Part shown: positions 53,928 to 64,000 of the stretch, in pieces
How the letters are laid out: the number at the start of each line of letters is the position of its first letter
Numbering within the stretch: the stretch's first letter is position 1
Source: Undaria pinnatifida
Lineage: Eukaryota > Sar > Phaeophyceae > Laminariales > Alariaceae
Reading direction: 5' to 3'
Assembly: GCA_012845835.1 (NCBI GenBank)
Contig: JABAKD010000026.1
Location: 15,368,158 to 15,432,157, forward strand
DNA length: 64,000 nt
Position numbers and translations under genes: made by a program
The notes under the pieces: generated by a model
The model's input: the letters and a program-made list of their open reading frames with translations, nothing else
Databases searched by the model: none
Told to the model about the DNA's origin: nothing

Positions 53928-54783
53928 GGCTTCTGCTTGTTGAGGTTATCTGTCGGAAAGGGGGGCAGGTCAGCCGCGTACAATAGCCGGGAGAGGGAGC
54001 GGGGGAGGGAGAGGGGGGCAAGGAAACCCGGACGAGGGTGAGCCGTCAGTTTCCAGCCCCCCACCCTCCCCCGCGGGGCGGGGGAACACCATGATATTAA
54101 TGAACACGCATATTTTCGTGAAGAGGAGACCAAAATGTAAGAATGTCGGAACAGTCTGGAGTTTGGCGGAACAAAGAGAAAATATCGGAGAACCGGGTAG
54201 CATAGGGGGGGGGAGTGGTTCCAGGGGAAGGAATAGCGGATAATAAGAGGCCCTCAGCAGCAACAACGTAGCACACCAGCAGCACACCAGCCGCGAGTAT
54301 CGGACACAACAACCGGTAGAGGAAGAAGTTTGTAGCGCCCACGCAGCAGCGACAGCAGCAGTAGTAGCAGTAGGGAGAACACGTCGGCAGGAGCATAGGG
54401 GTAGAGAGGTGGCACGGAGAGACACCAATCGCAATCTCCCACCCTCCCACCCGATTGCTTCACGAGCAGGAGGGCTAAAGCGGAGGGAGGGGGAGGGGGG
54501 CGAGAGGAGGGAAGGAAGGAAGGGCAGGGATTGATTCCTTCATCTTCCGGTGAGTGCGTGCCTTCGCGGGGGGGGGGCTTCTGGTTGTTGAGGTTATCTG
54601 TCGGGAAGGGGGGCAGGTCAGCCGCGTACAATAGCCGGGAGAGGGAGCGGGGGAGGGAGAGGGGGGCAAGGAAACCCGGACGAGGGTGAGCCGTCAGTTT
54701 CCACCCCCCCCACCCTTCCCCGCGGGGCGGGGGAACACCATGATATTAATGAACACGCATATTTTCGTAAAAAGGAGACCAAA
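53928..54783. repeat. Direct repeat pair (~207 bp) flanking 440 bp
   Basis: 53928-54135 and 54577-54783 are ~97% identical: GGTTATCTGTCGG, GGGGGGCAGGTCAGCCGCGT, AACCCGGACGAGGGTGAGCC, ACCATGATATTAATGAACAC, ending GGAGACCAAA. They lie immediately downstream of the recombinase remnant and may be its element's terminal repeats. The intervening 54140-54575 contains CAGCAG-rich sequence and no gene that I recognise. Confidence 0.8.
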
Positions 54784-54899
54784 CGGATAGATGCGTCAGA
54801 AAGCTCTCGGAAAACTACGGGGAACATTCTGAAGAGTCAAACAAAGACGTTTTTGGTCGTCCCGCCGAGTAAAACGCGTATGATCATATAAAACGCTCA

Positions 54900-55600
54900 G
54901 TTCTGAAGGCTCAGAAATAATTTCCCATAAAAGGTGGTCTTAGAGATGTGGTGTGCAACACAATCTTTGGGTGTGGTAAACAACGTGTTGAAGCTTTACA
55001 ATTTGTTATTGTACATGGCTCGCAAGATAGAATATTTTAATCGATAGGTACAACTGTAGTTACTACTCCGGAGTATTATTTTGCCGTGCCGATGTGGGGT
55101 TCTGACATAGCTAGTTAAAATAAAGAGGTACATATGGCAAAACACAACAGGCAAGGTGATGTGCTCATCTCATGCAATGTAACCGCCATTGAGCACGAGG
55201 AAGAATACAAGTGCGAATCGTCAGTGCTTTGAAATAAACGCTTGGTGTACCCGCGCTCAATTATTTTACTTCGTCGTAGTCATGCTTCGTTTGTAATATA
55301 TAGGGTGGGAGGCGACCATGCAGACGGTAAGTATGAAATACCCTACGTAGTAGGTTGGTAGTGTGGTCTACCGCAATGTTAACGTATGGTCTAGACTGTA
55401 GATCTCACAGCTGGAGTGTATTTTTATTTTGTGTAATCTATCTACCTGTGCTTCCTTTTCACGTTATTATTATTTGGCTCAAATGTGCGTTTTACGCACA
55501 TGATTTCACCGTGAGGGTGAAAATCGAGCTGATTTGGGGGTCTAAGGTCACCAATTCAAAGACAGATTTAACTCGTCGTCGGAGCGGCTTCCCATACACC
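54900..55600 (-). repeat. CMR 5'-region copy, interrupted by a tiny CMR end
   Basis: Antisense copy of the CMR 5' half (compare 15290-15720): TGTGGTAAACAACGTGTTGA, GCCGATGTGGGGTTCTGACA, AACGCTTGGTGTACCCGC, GGTTGGTAGTGTGG. At 55390-55430 it is interrupted by ~45 bases of the CMR 3' terminus in the opposite orientation (AGATCTCACAGCTGGAGTGT plus ATTTTTATTTTG). It then resumes with CTACCTGTGCTTCCTTTTC. Confidence 0.7.
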
Positions 55601-55604
55601 TATC

Positions 55605-56270
55605 GCTTTTCGAATGTATTGGAAACCCTAGAAAGTGTTCATGTATATTCTATATGTTGCCGCCCTACCTTTGCCTTGGAGATGCACCCCCTGTGACCTG
55701 TACGATGAATCATTATTACTGACTACAGCATCTAACCACAACCCCACAAGCTGCCTCTCCCGTACCAAACAGCAGAAGTGGGCTATAAAGCGTAAACCAC
55801 ACGTAACGAAAGAACAACACTCATCCTCTCAGGCCCCCTGTCCCTCGGTGAAGTGTGTTGGACACCCGTAAATGACGATTACATTCTTATGTACATGCTG
55901 AATGTGCGAGTGTGCGAGTTGACTAAATTCGTTGCAGCAAGTCGATTAGAGCGAGCATAAAACAAAGCAAATTTGGAATGATGCAGCACACTACTGTAGT
56001 CTATATTATCTATATCCACGATAAATTTGAACGCACGCATCGAGGGGTAGAAGGGAAGACACATGTGACCACGGGAGGGTGGGTTCGGTCCAGAAGGTCG
56101 CTCCAGACAGGGTTGAAATTCTCAAGAGTTGAGTTGGGGAGATAGAAGTGACTACACGAAATACAGTTATACGTAGTGGGATTGAAGGAAATGCTCCGCA
56201 CACTCGGTCTGTGTAGGGCGACTGCTGTTACGTTCGTAGTAGATAGAAACAAAATGAGGATGCACATACG
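55605..56270. other. No gene recognised
   Basis: Unassigned. Open frames below 90 codons with no motif. A scrap of CMR terminus (TAATACGCGCGATCGGAGTA) is at 56281-56300. Confidence 0.35.
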
Positions 56271-56338
56271 TTACACCCATTAATACGCGCGATCGGAGTA
56301 TTGTTATAAGGCTTAGTTTGGGTATGATATCGGTTTTT

Positions 56339-56674
56339 GCAAGTGGTCAAACGGACTAATACCCCGCTAGACAGACTAATACCTGAACAAATGGCGTCGT
56401 CGACAGACCATGGGGTTTAGGGTCGTGGGTTCGATCCCCACCATCCACAATACCGTGGTAAAAAACTTTTCAGATTTTCCCCATGTCGAACTTGAAAATA
56501 CTATCCCTGATATTCTCAGGAAGTGGAACGGCTTGGATATTGACAGGTCCGCCGTATTTCCGGCCGGCCTGCTATCCCGCCGTTTCAGTGGGGGAGAGTG
56601 TTACCAGGGCTTAATTCGTAGGTAAGCTATCGGTTAACCTTGCGCAAGTGGTCAAACGGACTAATACCCCTCTA
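56339..56674 (+). repeat. tRNA-like element with 31-bp direct repeats
   Basis: GCAAGTGGTCAAACGGACTA followed by ATACCCC occurs at 56339-56369 and 56644-56674. Just inside the first repeat lies a perfect tRNA T-arm (GTGGGTTCGATCCCCAC, 56425-56441), preceded by GGGTTTAGGGTC. A weak A-box-like TGGTCAAACGG is in the repeat itself. The layout fits a tRNA-derived SINE in tandem or one that has captured a duplication. A 71-codon plus frame inside (56410-56625) is not otherwise supported. Confidence 0.45.
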
Positions 56675-56824
56675 AGGTCTATTTCCTTAACAGCGTCACA
56701 CACAGCTTCAAAAAATTAGTTTCGACGAAAAATGTTCTTTATCACATGTGGGGAGGTTTTATTATGCTTCCATTACGGCTGGTATGTAGCCGTATGTAGT
56801 ATCTCCATTAATAGCTCGGAAACC

Positions 56825-57130
56825 GAGGCCCCCACGTCCGCGCCCTCCCCTCACCGGTTATTCGACTTACAGGATTCACGTGATAAACAGATGCATTTCC
56901 TTCCACAGCTAGCGGTCAGATTTTGTCCCCCTCATTAACGGGCTTCAAAGTTTCCTCGCACAGACTGACCAACATCACCCTGGTGACCCTGATAGCTACA
57001 CTGTAGTTGTAAGGGGAGTCGCCGACGTATGAACAAACAACCCGTAATACGCGCGATCGGAATGTCACACACAGCTTGCAAATCTGAGTTTTGACAAAAT
57101 CTTCGATCTCACATCTATCTGGGGGTGTGT
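56825..57130 (+). repeat. CMR 3'-terminal fragment
   Basis: From GGCCCCCACGTCCGCGCCCT through TTATTCGACTTACAGGATTC, GGCGACGTATG (with a small deletion) and GCGCGATCGGAATG to a degenerate end CACATCTATCTGGGGGTGTG. Confidence 0.8.
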
Positions 57131-57134
57131 TCAT

Positions 57135-58055
57135 GTTTGTATAGTACGAGTATAGTCCATGAATTATCTGTAGAGTCGTACTCATGCGGCAATTCATGTC
57201 GGAATATACTACTCTACTTCTTCTGTAGTACCTGGTGGTATCGAAATGCACACCTCGCAAAACTACCGTGTTTGCGGTCGGAACATCTCTTGTGATCTGT
57301 GATACCAAAAACACAAGCGCAAAAAGCCGCTTTTTCAACTGAATTTGTTCCATCTGTCAGCGATGGAACTTTGGCACGTAACCCGATTATGCTACTGGAA
57401 AATCTACTGCATGAAGAGTTCAAGCCTAATCATATACGGACTGTTTCAGGCCAGCTTCTCCTAAATAATTAGCCACACGAAAGGTTACCACTATAATGCA
57501 AACGCAAACGAAGGATTCTCCTATCCACGTGTGAAAGCACCACCACCTCCACCTACCGTTGGCAGCACGTGAAGAAAAAAACCACACGGGTTTAACAAGC
57601 ATCATATCTGTTAATGCATGCACATACATGCATACACATGCATCCGGTAAACGACTAGTTGACGAGTGATGGAAAAAGCGTGATATATCTAGTCTCGTAT
57701 TTCTAACTTGCCTCTGGTTTGAAACAAAGACACGGTGGTGTTCGTCAACTTCCCCGGCATGGTGTTACCGCGCTGGTGGACAGTTCTTGAAATTTGGTGG
57801 TTCATCGCCACGTTTACATTTTACTGCTGTCTACCGCCAAAAAGGTTACCACAGCCGCAAAATGAAAAAATATTTTCCGTCGGCAAATTTCCGTCGTAAT
57901 GCCTTACCCCGGAAAAAATTACCGGCATATTTTCGGTTTTTGTCGTCTTCCGCCAAATATTACCGCCAACTCTGAGAACCGCCGAAACAGTACCGCAAAC
58001 TCTCAATACCGCCAATAGAGTACCGTCAACACTGGTTAGGTACACGCATATATTA
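57135..58055. other. No gene; TTACCGCC-rich patch at 57835-58030
   Basis: 57835-58030 holds about a dozen degenerate TACCGCC/TACCGTC-type heptamers separated by A/T-rich spacers. A similar patch is at 62840-63060. The rest is unassigned. Confidence 0.5.
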
Positions 58056-58059
58056 TAAA

Positions 58060-58155
58060 AATTAAAATACACTCCAGCTGTGAGATCGAAGATTTCGTCG
58101 AAACTCATCTTTGCAAGCTGTGTGTGATACTCCGATCGCGCGCATTACGAGTTGC
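58060..58155 (-). repeat. CMR minimal 3'-terminal fragment
   Basis: Only ~95 bases (AAAATACACTCCAGCTGTGA to GCGCGCATTACGAGTTG), next to LINE-A starting at about 58160. Confidence 0.85.
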
Positions 58156-58159
58156 ATAT

Positions 58160-59200
58160 ATATATCACAGCTGACGCAATTCATGCCTCCACCAGAAACA
58201 TATAAAAGTGAAATCGGGAGTCAGTCTACGATGTGCCAGGTCCAGGCCGGTGCATACGTCTCACTACTCAGTCCTGGAGAAACCAATTATTCCGATTGCC
58301 ACCAAAGGAAGACTACCACGTATGTATTACACGTAATATCTATCACTACGCATACGCACGACAGGCATAAGTCATTTGGAGAAAAAGAAACAATGAAAAG
58401 AAAAGAAAATAAAGGAAAGGAAAGGAAATAAAAAGAAAAACGAAACAAAACGAAAAAGGCAAGCAAAGAGAAGGAAAAGTCAAGAAAAACAAGAAAAGAC
58501 AAGACAAGAAAGCAAGGAAAAAAGAAGAAAAGAAAAATAGAAAGAAGAAAAAGAAAAAGAAAAGAAAGAAAAATGTCCTACTAGCAGACCCTAGGAACTG
58601 GCTAAGGATGGCATTGGGCTAACAGAGGGTATCCCGTCCATCATCAATGGCATCTGGGAGGGAGGGTAACGTGGCGAAAAAGTCAGGGCGGTCTTATGCT
58701 ATCTTGTGACGGCCATTTGCAGTTTGAAGGCCCACAACCTTCAATACGATGATTGCCAAACACAGACTTCAGTCTCTTGGGCATGACGGTCCCGCTTCCC
58801 CCCCTCCCCCCTTCCTCCCTTTCTCCCTACCCCCTGCCCCCCGCCCCCCTCCCCCCTCCCCCAGTCCCCTCCTCCCCCCCCCCCCCCTTCCCCATCCCCC
58901 CTCCCCCCCTTCCCCCTCCCCCCCTTCCCCCTCCCCCCCTTCCCCCTCCCCCCCCTCCGCCAGTCCCCTCCCGCCCCCCCCCCCCTTCCCCCTCCCCCCG
59001 GCCGCTTAGAGATGGCAACGGTGGATATCGCTGCCGCAGCCTTTGCGCGTCGCTCTGCAGCTTAGCGTCTCTCCGTTTCATGCAAATTCCCCATGAACAA
59101 CTCGGCTCCTTCCTCTACTTATCGAAACCATCCGCCAGCCTTGTGAGCAGCCTTTCGACATACTTCGAATTTCATTCCAAAGACCGACATATCCTCCCGT
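58160..59200 (-). mobile_element. LINE-A truncated copy (minus)
   Basis: Reverse-oriented copy collinear with 44110-45020. It runs from the terminal block (ACAGCTGACGCAATTCATGC) through the purine tract (58380-58570), AGGAACTGGCTAAGGATGGC, and the C-rich tract (58795-59000). The post-RT coding remnant ends it (59000-59195; on the minus strand MKRRDAKLQSDAQRLRQRY). The CAA tail is missing. Confidence 0.8.
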
Positions 59201-59201
59201 G

Positions 59202-59413
59202 TCACATCGTAGACTGACTCCCGGTTTCACTTTTATATGAGTCTGGTGGAGGCATGAATTGCGTCAGCTGTGATATATGCGTGTACCACCTTGGGTTGTG
59301 TGTGTTTCTTCCTGGGGTATTCCTCAGCTCCAAAGTGACTGGAGCCTGTCCTGTGACCACGGACTTGATTATGCCAGTTTATGTGAGAACAACAACAACA
59401 ACAACAACAACAA
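59202..59413 (+). mobile_element. LINE-A 3' end with (CAA)n tail
   Basis: Abuts the previous copy head to head: CACATCGTAGACTGACTCCC, GGCATGAATTGCGTCAGCTG, CTGTCCTGTGACCACGGACT, then (CAA)8 or so. About 210 bases long. Confidence 0.85.
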
Positions 59414-59580
59414 CCGCCCGGAAGGTACCGTCAGTACTGGATACCGCAAGAAGATAGATGCCGGATATTCTTTGTTGTTTTTTTTGTAACACATGTAAGT
59501 GAATTAAGAAATCATGACATCATGAAATCCAAATGAAATCTTGGTGAAATCCAGATGAGCTCAAAGACGGAACCGTTGGG

Positions 59581-59895
59581 TTGGCTTCTTCTTGGGAGAA
59601 CCTGAACGTGCGGATGTACGAGTGGACAGACAACACACCTACCGCCGCGCTCACACAGCCACCAACATCGCTCCTAACGTGGTCCAGCAAAAAAATGAGC
59701 GGTGCTGACAGTGCTGGTGTTGTGGCTGAGTTTGCTAGTGGTGTAGAGGCTGGGGCTGCTGCTTTGTCAGCCCCTTGTCCGAATCCGGTTGACGACAGTG
59801 ATCCAATGGTGTTGCAACCACCACCAACGACGGACACCACGACACCACAGCCAGAACAGCAAGATCTTAGAGCCTTCGGTCCTCACCGTAACTGA
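59581..59895 (+). CDS. Possible exon, Thr/Pro/Ala-rich (weak)
   Basis: A 104-residue open frame: SWENLNVRMYEWTDNTPTAA, LLTWSSKKMSGADSAGVVAEF, NPVDDSDPMVLQPPPTTDTT, then a stop at 59895. Residue use is ordinary rather than homopolymer-driven, but no domain is recognised. The minus strand is also open (59520-59840). It lies between LINE-A and a tRNA-like relic. Confidence 0.2.
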   Translation: MASSWENLNVRMYEWTDNTPTAALTQPPTSLLTWSSKKMSGADSAGVVAEFASGVEAGAAALSAPCPNPVDDSDPMVLQPPPTTDTTTPQPEQQDLRAFGPHRN

Positions 59896-60133
59896 CCCGA
59901 ACTTTTTTTGTTTTTTCACACTTCTACTTTCAGCTTCCGGACAAGCCGTGGTCACAGGTGTCGTCCATTCTCCGCCCCGGTACTTGCCTTCAATATTTTT
60001 CGCGCATAGGGTTCAACACTCCCACTTCTCGTCGACTGTTGATCTAGTGTTGCTAACGCACGCTCTCGCGCTCTCCGGAACTCAATCTGTGCTCAAGGAA
60101 AAGTCCCCACGATTTTATACGGGTATGCACTCG

Positions 60134-60203
60134 TCATGGCTCGAACTCACGTAGTGGACCTATGCCAGGCTCCAGGATTCCTAATACGCCACCGCGGCGA
60201 CCG
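60134..60203 (-). repeat. tRNA-like (SINE-type) segment
   Basis: Minus strand: GGTCGCCGCGGTGGCGTATTAGG (A-box-like TGGCGTATTAGG) and 40 bases on GAGTTCGAGCC (B box). GGAGAGCGCGAGAGCG follows downstream, as GGGAGCGCGAGAGC follows the relic at 11851. The anticodon arm does not form, so it is not a functional tRNA. Confidence 0.45.
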
Positions 60204-60377
60204 ATTAACCCCAAGATAAGCGACAACGTGTTTTTTTATTGCCAGCTTTTTATGTAGGCAAGGGGGGATAGACTCGTAATACTTAACCTTGAAAATGAAA
60301 AATGGATATTTGTGCGGGATTTAGACAAGGCGGGGATTATTTCACAGTCGATCTGTTGATGATTATTGTACAAATTA

Positions 60378-62700
60378 AAATGCACGCCAGCTGTAAGATC
60401 GAATATTTTGTCGAAACTCATCTTTGCAAGCTGTGTGTGATACTCCGATCGCGCGTATTACGGGTTGTGTGTCCTCATTAAGGATATAGTTCGGCGACTC
60501 CCCTTGCAACAACAGAGTAGCTATCAGGGTCAACAGGGTGATGTTAGTCAGTCTGTGCGCGGAAACTATAAAACCCGTTTCTGATGGGGACAAAATCTGA
60601 CAGCTGTGGAAGGAAATGCATCAGTTTTTCAAGTGAATCCTGCAAGTCGAATATTCCGTGAGGGGAGGGCGGAGTTTTCAGGACGTGGGGGCCTGATTTT
60701 GATCAAAAGGGGGGCGGCAGGGGGGCAGGGGGGGGAGGGGACGGGTGGGGCGGGTCTATTAGGGCGTGGAAACTATAAATATTTCTTGTGGGAGAGGGGG
60801 AGGAATGTGGGGGGGGGGGGCGGCGGCGGGAGGGGAGGGCTTTAGGTCGCGCATAGATGTAGGGGTTGGCTATACGCGTGGTGCTGGGTCTAGGCGATGG
60901 TGCGGGTGGTGGGTTAAGGAGGGGGCGTTGGGGACGGGGGTGGGTTGGAATTGCAGTAGCGGCATGGACGGCTCTGAAACGATAACGAGGCGATATCCAG
61001 GGCGTGGAAGTGTTAATTACCCTGGCTGATTTCGATACAGTCGTCCCCGCTTTAAAGACAATCTTCTTAAGGAAACTCCCCGCTATAAAGACATTTTTTT
61101 TCCCCAGAACATGGTGCCCCGCAGATGTACAATAATAAGGGGGGGTACCTTGTCCACTTTGCGGCCCCCCCCAAATTGTTTTTGATGGGGCAGCACACTG
61201 CTGTAAAACATCGACAGCGGTCTGCTGCAGCCCGCACTACCGCGTGTGGGTATGGAGAGATTCCTCCCATCTACCTGCTGGCGGGTCGTCAACTGCCGGC
61301 TTGAAGCCATGTGGCGAACCCACGTGCCAGTCAATGTCTCAACTCGTGTCAGGCAGTCAAAGTTTGGGATTTTTGCCTTTCTCGTGGAGTTAAATTTTGT
61401 TATTTTTGTTTTGTGTTTTGCCTCGTGTTGACCTTTGGGGAAGAACGGTGTCCTCTTTTCATTGTATTTGCCCGATTTTTTGTATGTCGTGGTCTGCGCT
61501 ACCGACCGTTTCCTAGTGTCCTTCTAAGGGGTCGACTAGGTTTGTTTGGTCCCCATGTGGCAGGTAACTTGCGTGTATCTTATCAGAGCTAGTTCCAACA
61601 AACTGATGTGTCTCAGGTGTGTTCGCGATATCTCGGGCATGATGTTTACCGTGAGGATAACGCCTTGACAATAAGAAAAGCCTGCAACAACACCAGCGCA
61701 CTGCCGTACACATTACAGCAAGAGCCTGCATCAACAACAGAGCACTGCAGTACACATTACAATAGGTCGTGCTGCATTCATTCCGGCGTCTCGGTGGTGG
61801 AGGGAAACTCAAAATGTGTAAAGTATTGCAGTGTACCTACAGCAGTGGTGTTGCGGCCTTTCAAATCACGTGTTGTAGTTTTAAAGCAACACAGTTTCGT
61901 GGTCGCATTCCTGCTTCAAATTATAAATTTTAAATGCGCGTATTTTGACATATGTTACACCTCCATTGGCCCTGCGGACGGTGAGTTAGTGGCCACGGAA
62001 TCCTAAATACACTTACCCGCGTTAAAGACACCGCAACAAAAAAGCGGTGTGTCTTTAAAGCGGGGTCGACTGTAGTAGGTGGGGCGTTCAAGCAAGTGGA
62101 AGCGGAAAAAAAGAAAAAAAAAAAAAAGCGGGGTGGGCGGGCGGGGGGGGGGGGGGGGTTCAAGAGGTTTAGGTCACATATAATAAAACAATCAAAGATT
62201 TGGTCGACACTGATGTTCGCAACATTGTGTGTGATCTTCTGATTGCGCGTATTAATCATATATGTAGGGGCCTACTATTATACGCGCGGTGCTGGGTCTA
62301 GGCGATCGTGCGGGGTGTGGGGAAGGAGGGGGCGTTAGAGGGGGGGAGGGGAGATGAATGAAAGCTACGTCATGGATGGCTAGAAAGTTAATGACGTGAT
62401 ATCAATGGCATATTAGTGTTTATTACTCTGGTTGATTTCGATTGTAAGTGGGGCGTTTGAACGAACTGGGCGGGGAACAAGGGGCGGGGGGGGGGGGGGG
62501 GGGAGTTGGAGCTACGGCATGGATGGCTAGATGGATAATGGGATGATATCAGCTGGCTGGTAGTGTTTACTACTCTGGCAGATTTTGATTTCAGGTGGTG
62601 CGTTTAAACAAGAGGGATCGGGGGGGGGAGGGGCGGGCGAGCATTTCAATATGTGCGCGGAAACTATAAACGCTCGAAGGGGACGAATCTGACGGTTGCA
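60378..62700 (-). repeat. CMR copy, split by a pogo-like insertion
   Basis: 60378-61037 carries the terminal block (ACGCCAGCTGTAAGATCG, GGCGACTCCCC) and modules with G tracts at 60720-60740 and 60807-60820. The module motif GGCTGATTTCGATA is cut at 61037 and resumes at 62073 with TAGTAGGTGGGGCGTTCAAG. Three more modules follow (G tracts at 62140-62157, 62335, 62485-62502, 62620), ending with GGGACGAATCTGACGGTTGC at 62700. This is about 1.29 kb of CMR in total. Confidence 0.8.
61038..62072. mobile_element. 1,035-bp non-autonomous pogo/mariner-like element
   Basis: Left end CAGTCGTCCCCGCTTTAAAG and right end (minus strand) CAGTCGACCCCGCTTTAAAG are inverted repeats. They are flanked by TA on both sides (61036-61037, 62073-62074), and the interrupted CMR motif rejoins across them. 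CAGT-starting TIRs with TA duplication are characteristic of pogo/Fot1-type Tc1-mariner elements. CCCGCTATAAAGACA (left, inverted or direct) and CCCGCGTTAAAGACA (right) are extra subterminal copies. The longest open frame (132 codons) has no transposase motif. Confidence 0.8.
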
Positions 62701-62704
62701 ACAT

Positions 62705-63210
62705 GATGATTATGTATTTCTTGATTTTCCTTCGGCGAGGGTGACTTGCATTGGAATCTCATTGTTATGAACATATTAAAGGAGAAATAGGTGTAACCTG
62801 CACCTTTGTGAGGCACTGCATATTCCGGCGTATGTTGTAGTGTTTTAACCTTCCGCCAACGGTGTTACCGCCGAGAAATAAAATGCCATCTACACCGCCA
62901 ATAAAAAATTCCTCCGCATTGCATTACCGCTGGACGATTTACGGGCAGGTTTTGGTTTGGTGTTTCTGCCAATGAATGTAGTTACCGTCCAAAAACGAAT
63001 CACGGTTTACCGTCACTTAAATACCACTGTATTGCATTACCGCTCTATCTGAGGTCCTGTTAAATATCGTTACCAAACACCACCACCACCCTAAAAAATA
63101 TTAATATATACCTCTGGTACCAAGACGTCTCCTTGATAGCAACACAGTTCGTTTCCCAGGCGTCACTCCTTTTTTGAGCAAAGCAAGCAGCAGAGGTATT
63201 AGTCGCCCAC
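62705..63210. other. No gene; TTACCGCC-rich patch at 62840-63060
   Basis: Unassigned AT-rich sequence with repeated TTACCGCC/TTACCGTC/TTACCGCT heptamer-like words between 62850 and 63060, comparable to 57835-58030. Confidence 0.45.
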
Positions 63211-63214
63211 TGCC

Positions 63215-63380
63215 AGATTGACCCTGATAACTACACTGTAGTTTCAAGGGGAGTCGCCGACCTATATCCTTAATGAGGACACACAACCCGTAATACGCGC
63301 GATCGGACTATCACACACAGCTTGCAAAGATGAGTATCGACAAAATATTCGATGTCACAGCTGGAGTTTATTTTTATATT
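63215..63380 (+). repeat. CMR 3'-terminal fragment
   Basis: Starts near ACCCTGATAACTACACTGTA and runs through GGCGACCTATAT, GCGCGATCGGACTATCACAC to CACAGCTGGAGTTTATTTTT plus an AT-rich tail. 5'-truncated. Confidence 0.85.
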
Positions 63381-63384
63381 TAAA

Positions 63385-64000
63385 TTTATAATAAATCGTA
63401 AAACAGATTGACCTAAATTCCTCAAATCGACGATTTGATTGTCGACGTCCCCGATGAAGTAGTACATGCGGATTCCCGTCCTGTCGTAGGTCAAAGCCTA
63501 TTTATCGAGTGCATAATAGAAGCTTGTTGTGCATAGCTGTCCTAGGGAAATATTTGAAGATCGGTAAGCGCGAGAGCGTGAGATAGCAAAATTTGACGGG
63601 AATCGAATAATACTGTACATGACGCTGTATAGCACACCCCCCGGGCAGGTTTGGTATCATATGTATGGCGATTTTTCGACAACCGGTAGGGTCTAAATGC
63701 CGAGCGACCCGTCTATGGTATGACCCGGACAAACATTCTCAAAAAGCCGTCACCGTTGCTATTCGTACCGCGCTGGTGTCGGAAGGAACCAACTCAGCAT
63801 TTCATGCCACGCCGAGGTGTTTTACACTGACACTAACACTGATATATATATATATATATTATTCGGTACCGGCACGAAAAGCCACAAAAAGAACTGAAAT
63901 GCCTACCGTACGCGCGATGACATTGGAGGAGAGTACTGGGTGGGGCAAAGCAGGAAACTTGTTATTACTACGACATACCTGGTATGTATGTATCATAATG
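63385..64000. other. No gene recognised
   Basis: Unassigned, with a short (TA)n run at 63842-63859. TACCGCGCTGGTG at 63766-63778 recurs at 57767-57779, probably part of the same TTACCGCC-type repeat family. Confidence 0.35.

Overview
This is a gene-poor, repeat-dominated stretch of a nuclear eukaryotic genome. Support for that comes from GTGAGT/GTAAGA-type splice donors in the few credible exons, decayed non-LTR reverse transcriptases, cut-and-paste elements with TA target duplications, very long microsatellites and a 500-base run of N at 48104-48603 (a fixed-size assembly gap). The lineage cannot be fixed from sequence alone. A stramenopile alga, for example a brown alga, is my best guess, at low confidence. 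I base it on the style of the secreted TPAPT-repeat protein and of the tyrosine-recombinase and reverse-transcriptase remnants. There is no bacterial-style operon, rRNA gene or CRISPR array.

About 13 kb of the window belongs to one family that I could not assign to any class, here called CMR (C-tract modular repeat). Its sense strand carries runs of C at equivalent positions in tandem-related modules of a few hundred bases. It ends in a nearly invariant 3' terminus (CACAGCTGGAGTGTATTTT plus an AT-rich tail) and its 5' ends are variable. Some 20 copies occur on both strands (1803-3480, 6825-7612, 8508-11130, 14840-17365, 31587-35066, 54900-55600, 60378-62700 and others). A second abundant family is a non-LTR retrotransposon (LINE-A) whose 3' end finishes in (AAC/CAA)n. 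The large CAA/TTG tracts at 3630-4095 and 42361-42555 are probably expansions of such tails. The best LINE-A copy is 42780-45147, and a diverged reverse-transcriptase remnant (LINE-B) lies at 27530-28530.

Three nested or intact DNA transposons can be delimited. A ~3.0-kb element (35553-38551) has 38-bp terminal inverted repeats and a DDE-like transposase of a type I cannot place. A ~657-bp TA-flanked MITE (40670-41326) sits inside a LINE-A copy. A 1,035-bp pogo/mariner-like element (61038-62072) sits inside a CMR copy. From 45150 to 52620 the window is tandem arrays: 1,260-bp units up to the gap, then a G-rich array built on CGGCAACGGGGCCG with higher-order repeats. The array runs into a broken tyrosine-recombinase gene (52980-53843).

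Credible host-type genes are few. One is a spliced secreted or GPI-anchored protein gene on the minus strand (20099-21402). Another is a related signal-peptide exon (41901-42075). A zinc-finger (BED-like) first exon lies at 26214-26420, and there are some weak low-complexity open frames. The rest is unassigned sequence and small dispersed repeats, including tRNA-like (SINE-type) segments, LTR-like pairs, inverted and tandem duplications and TTACCGCC-rich patches.
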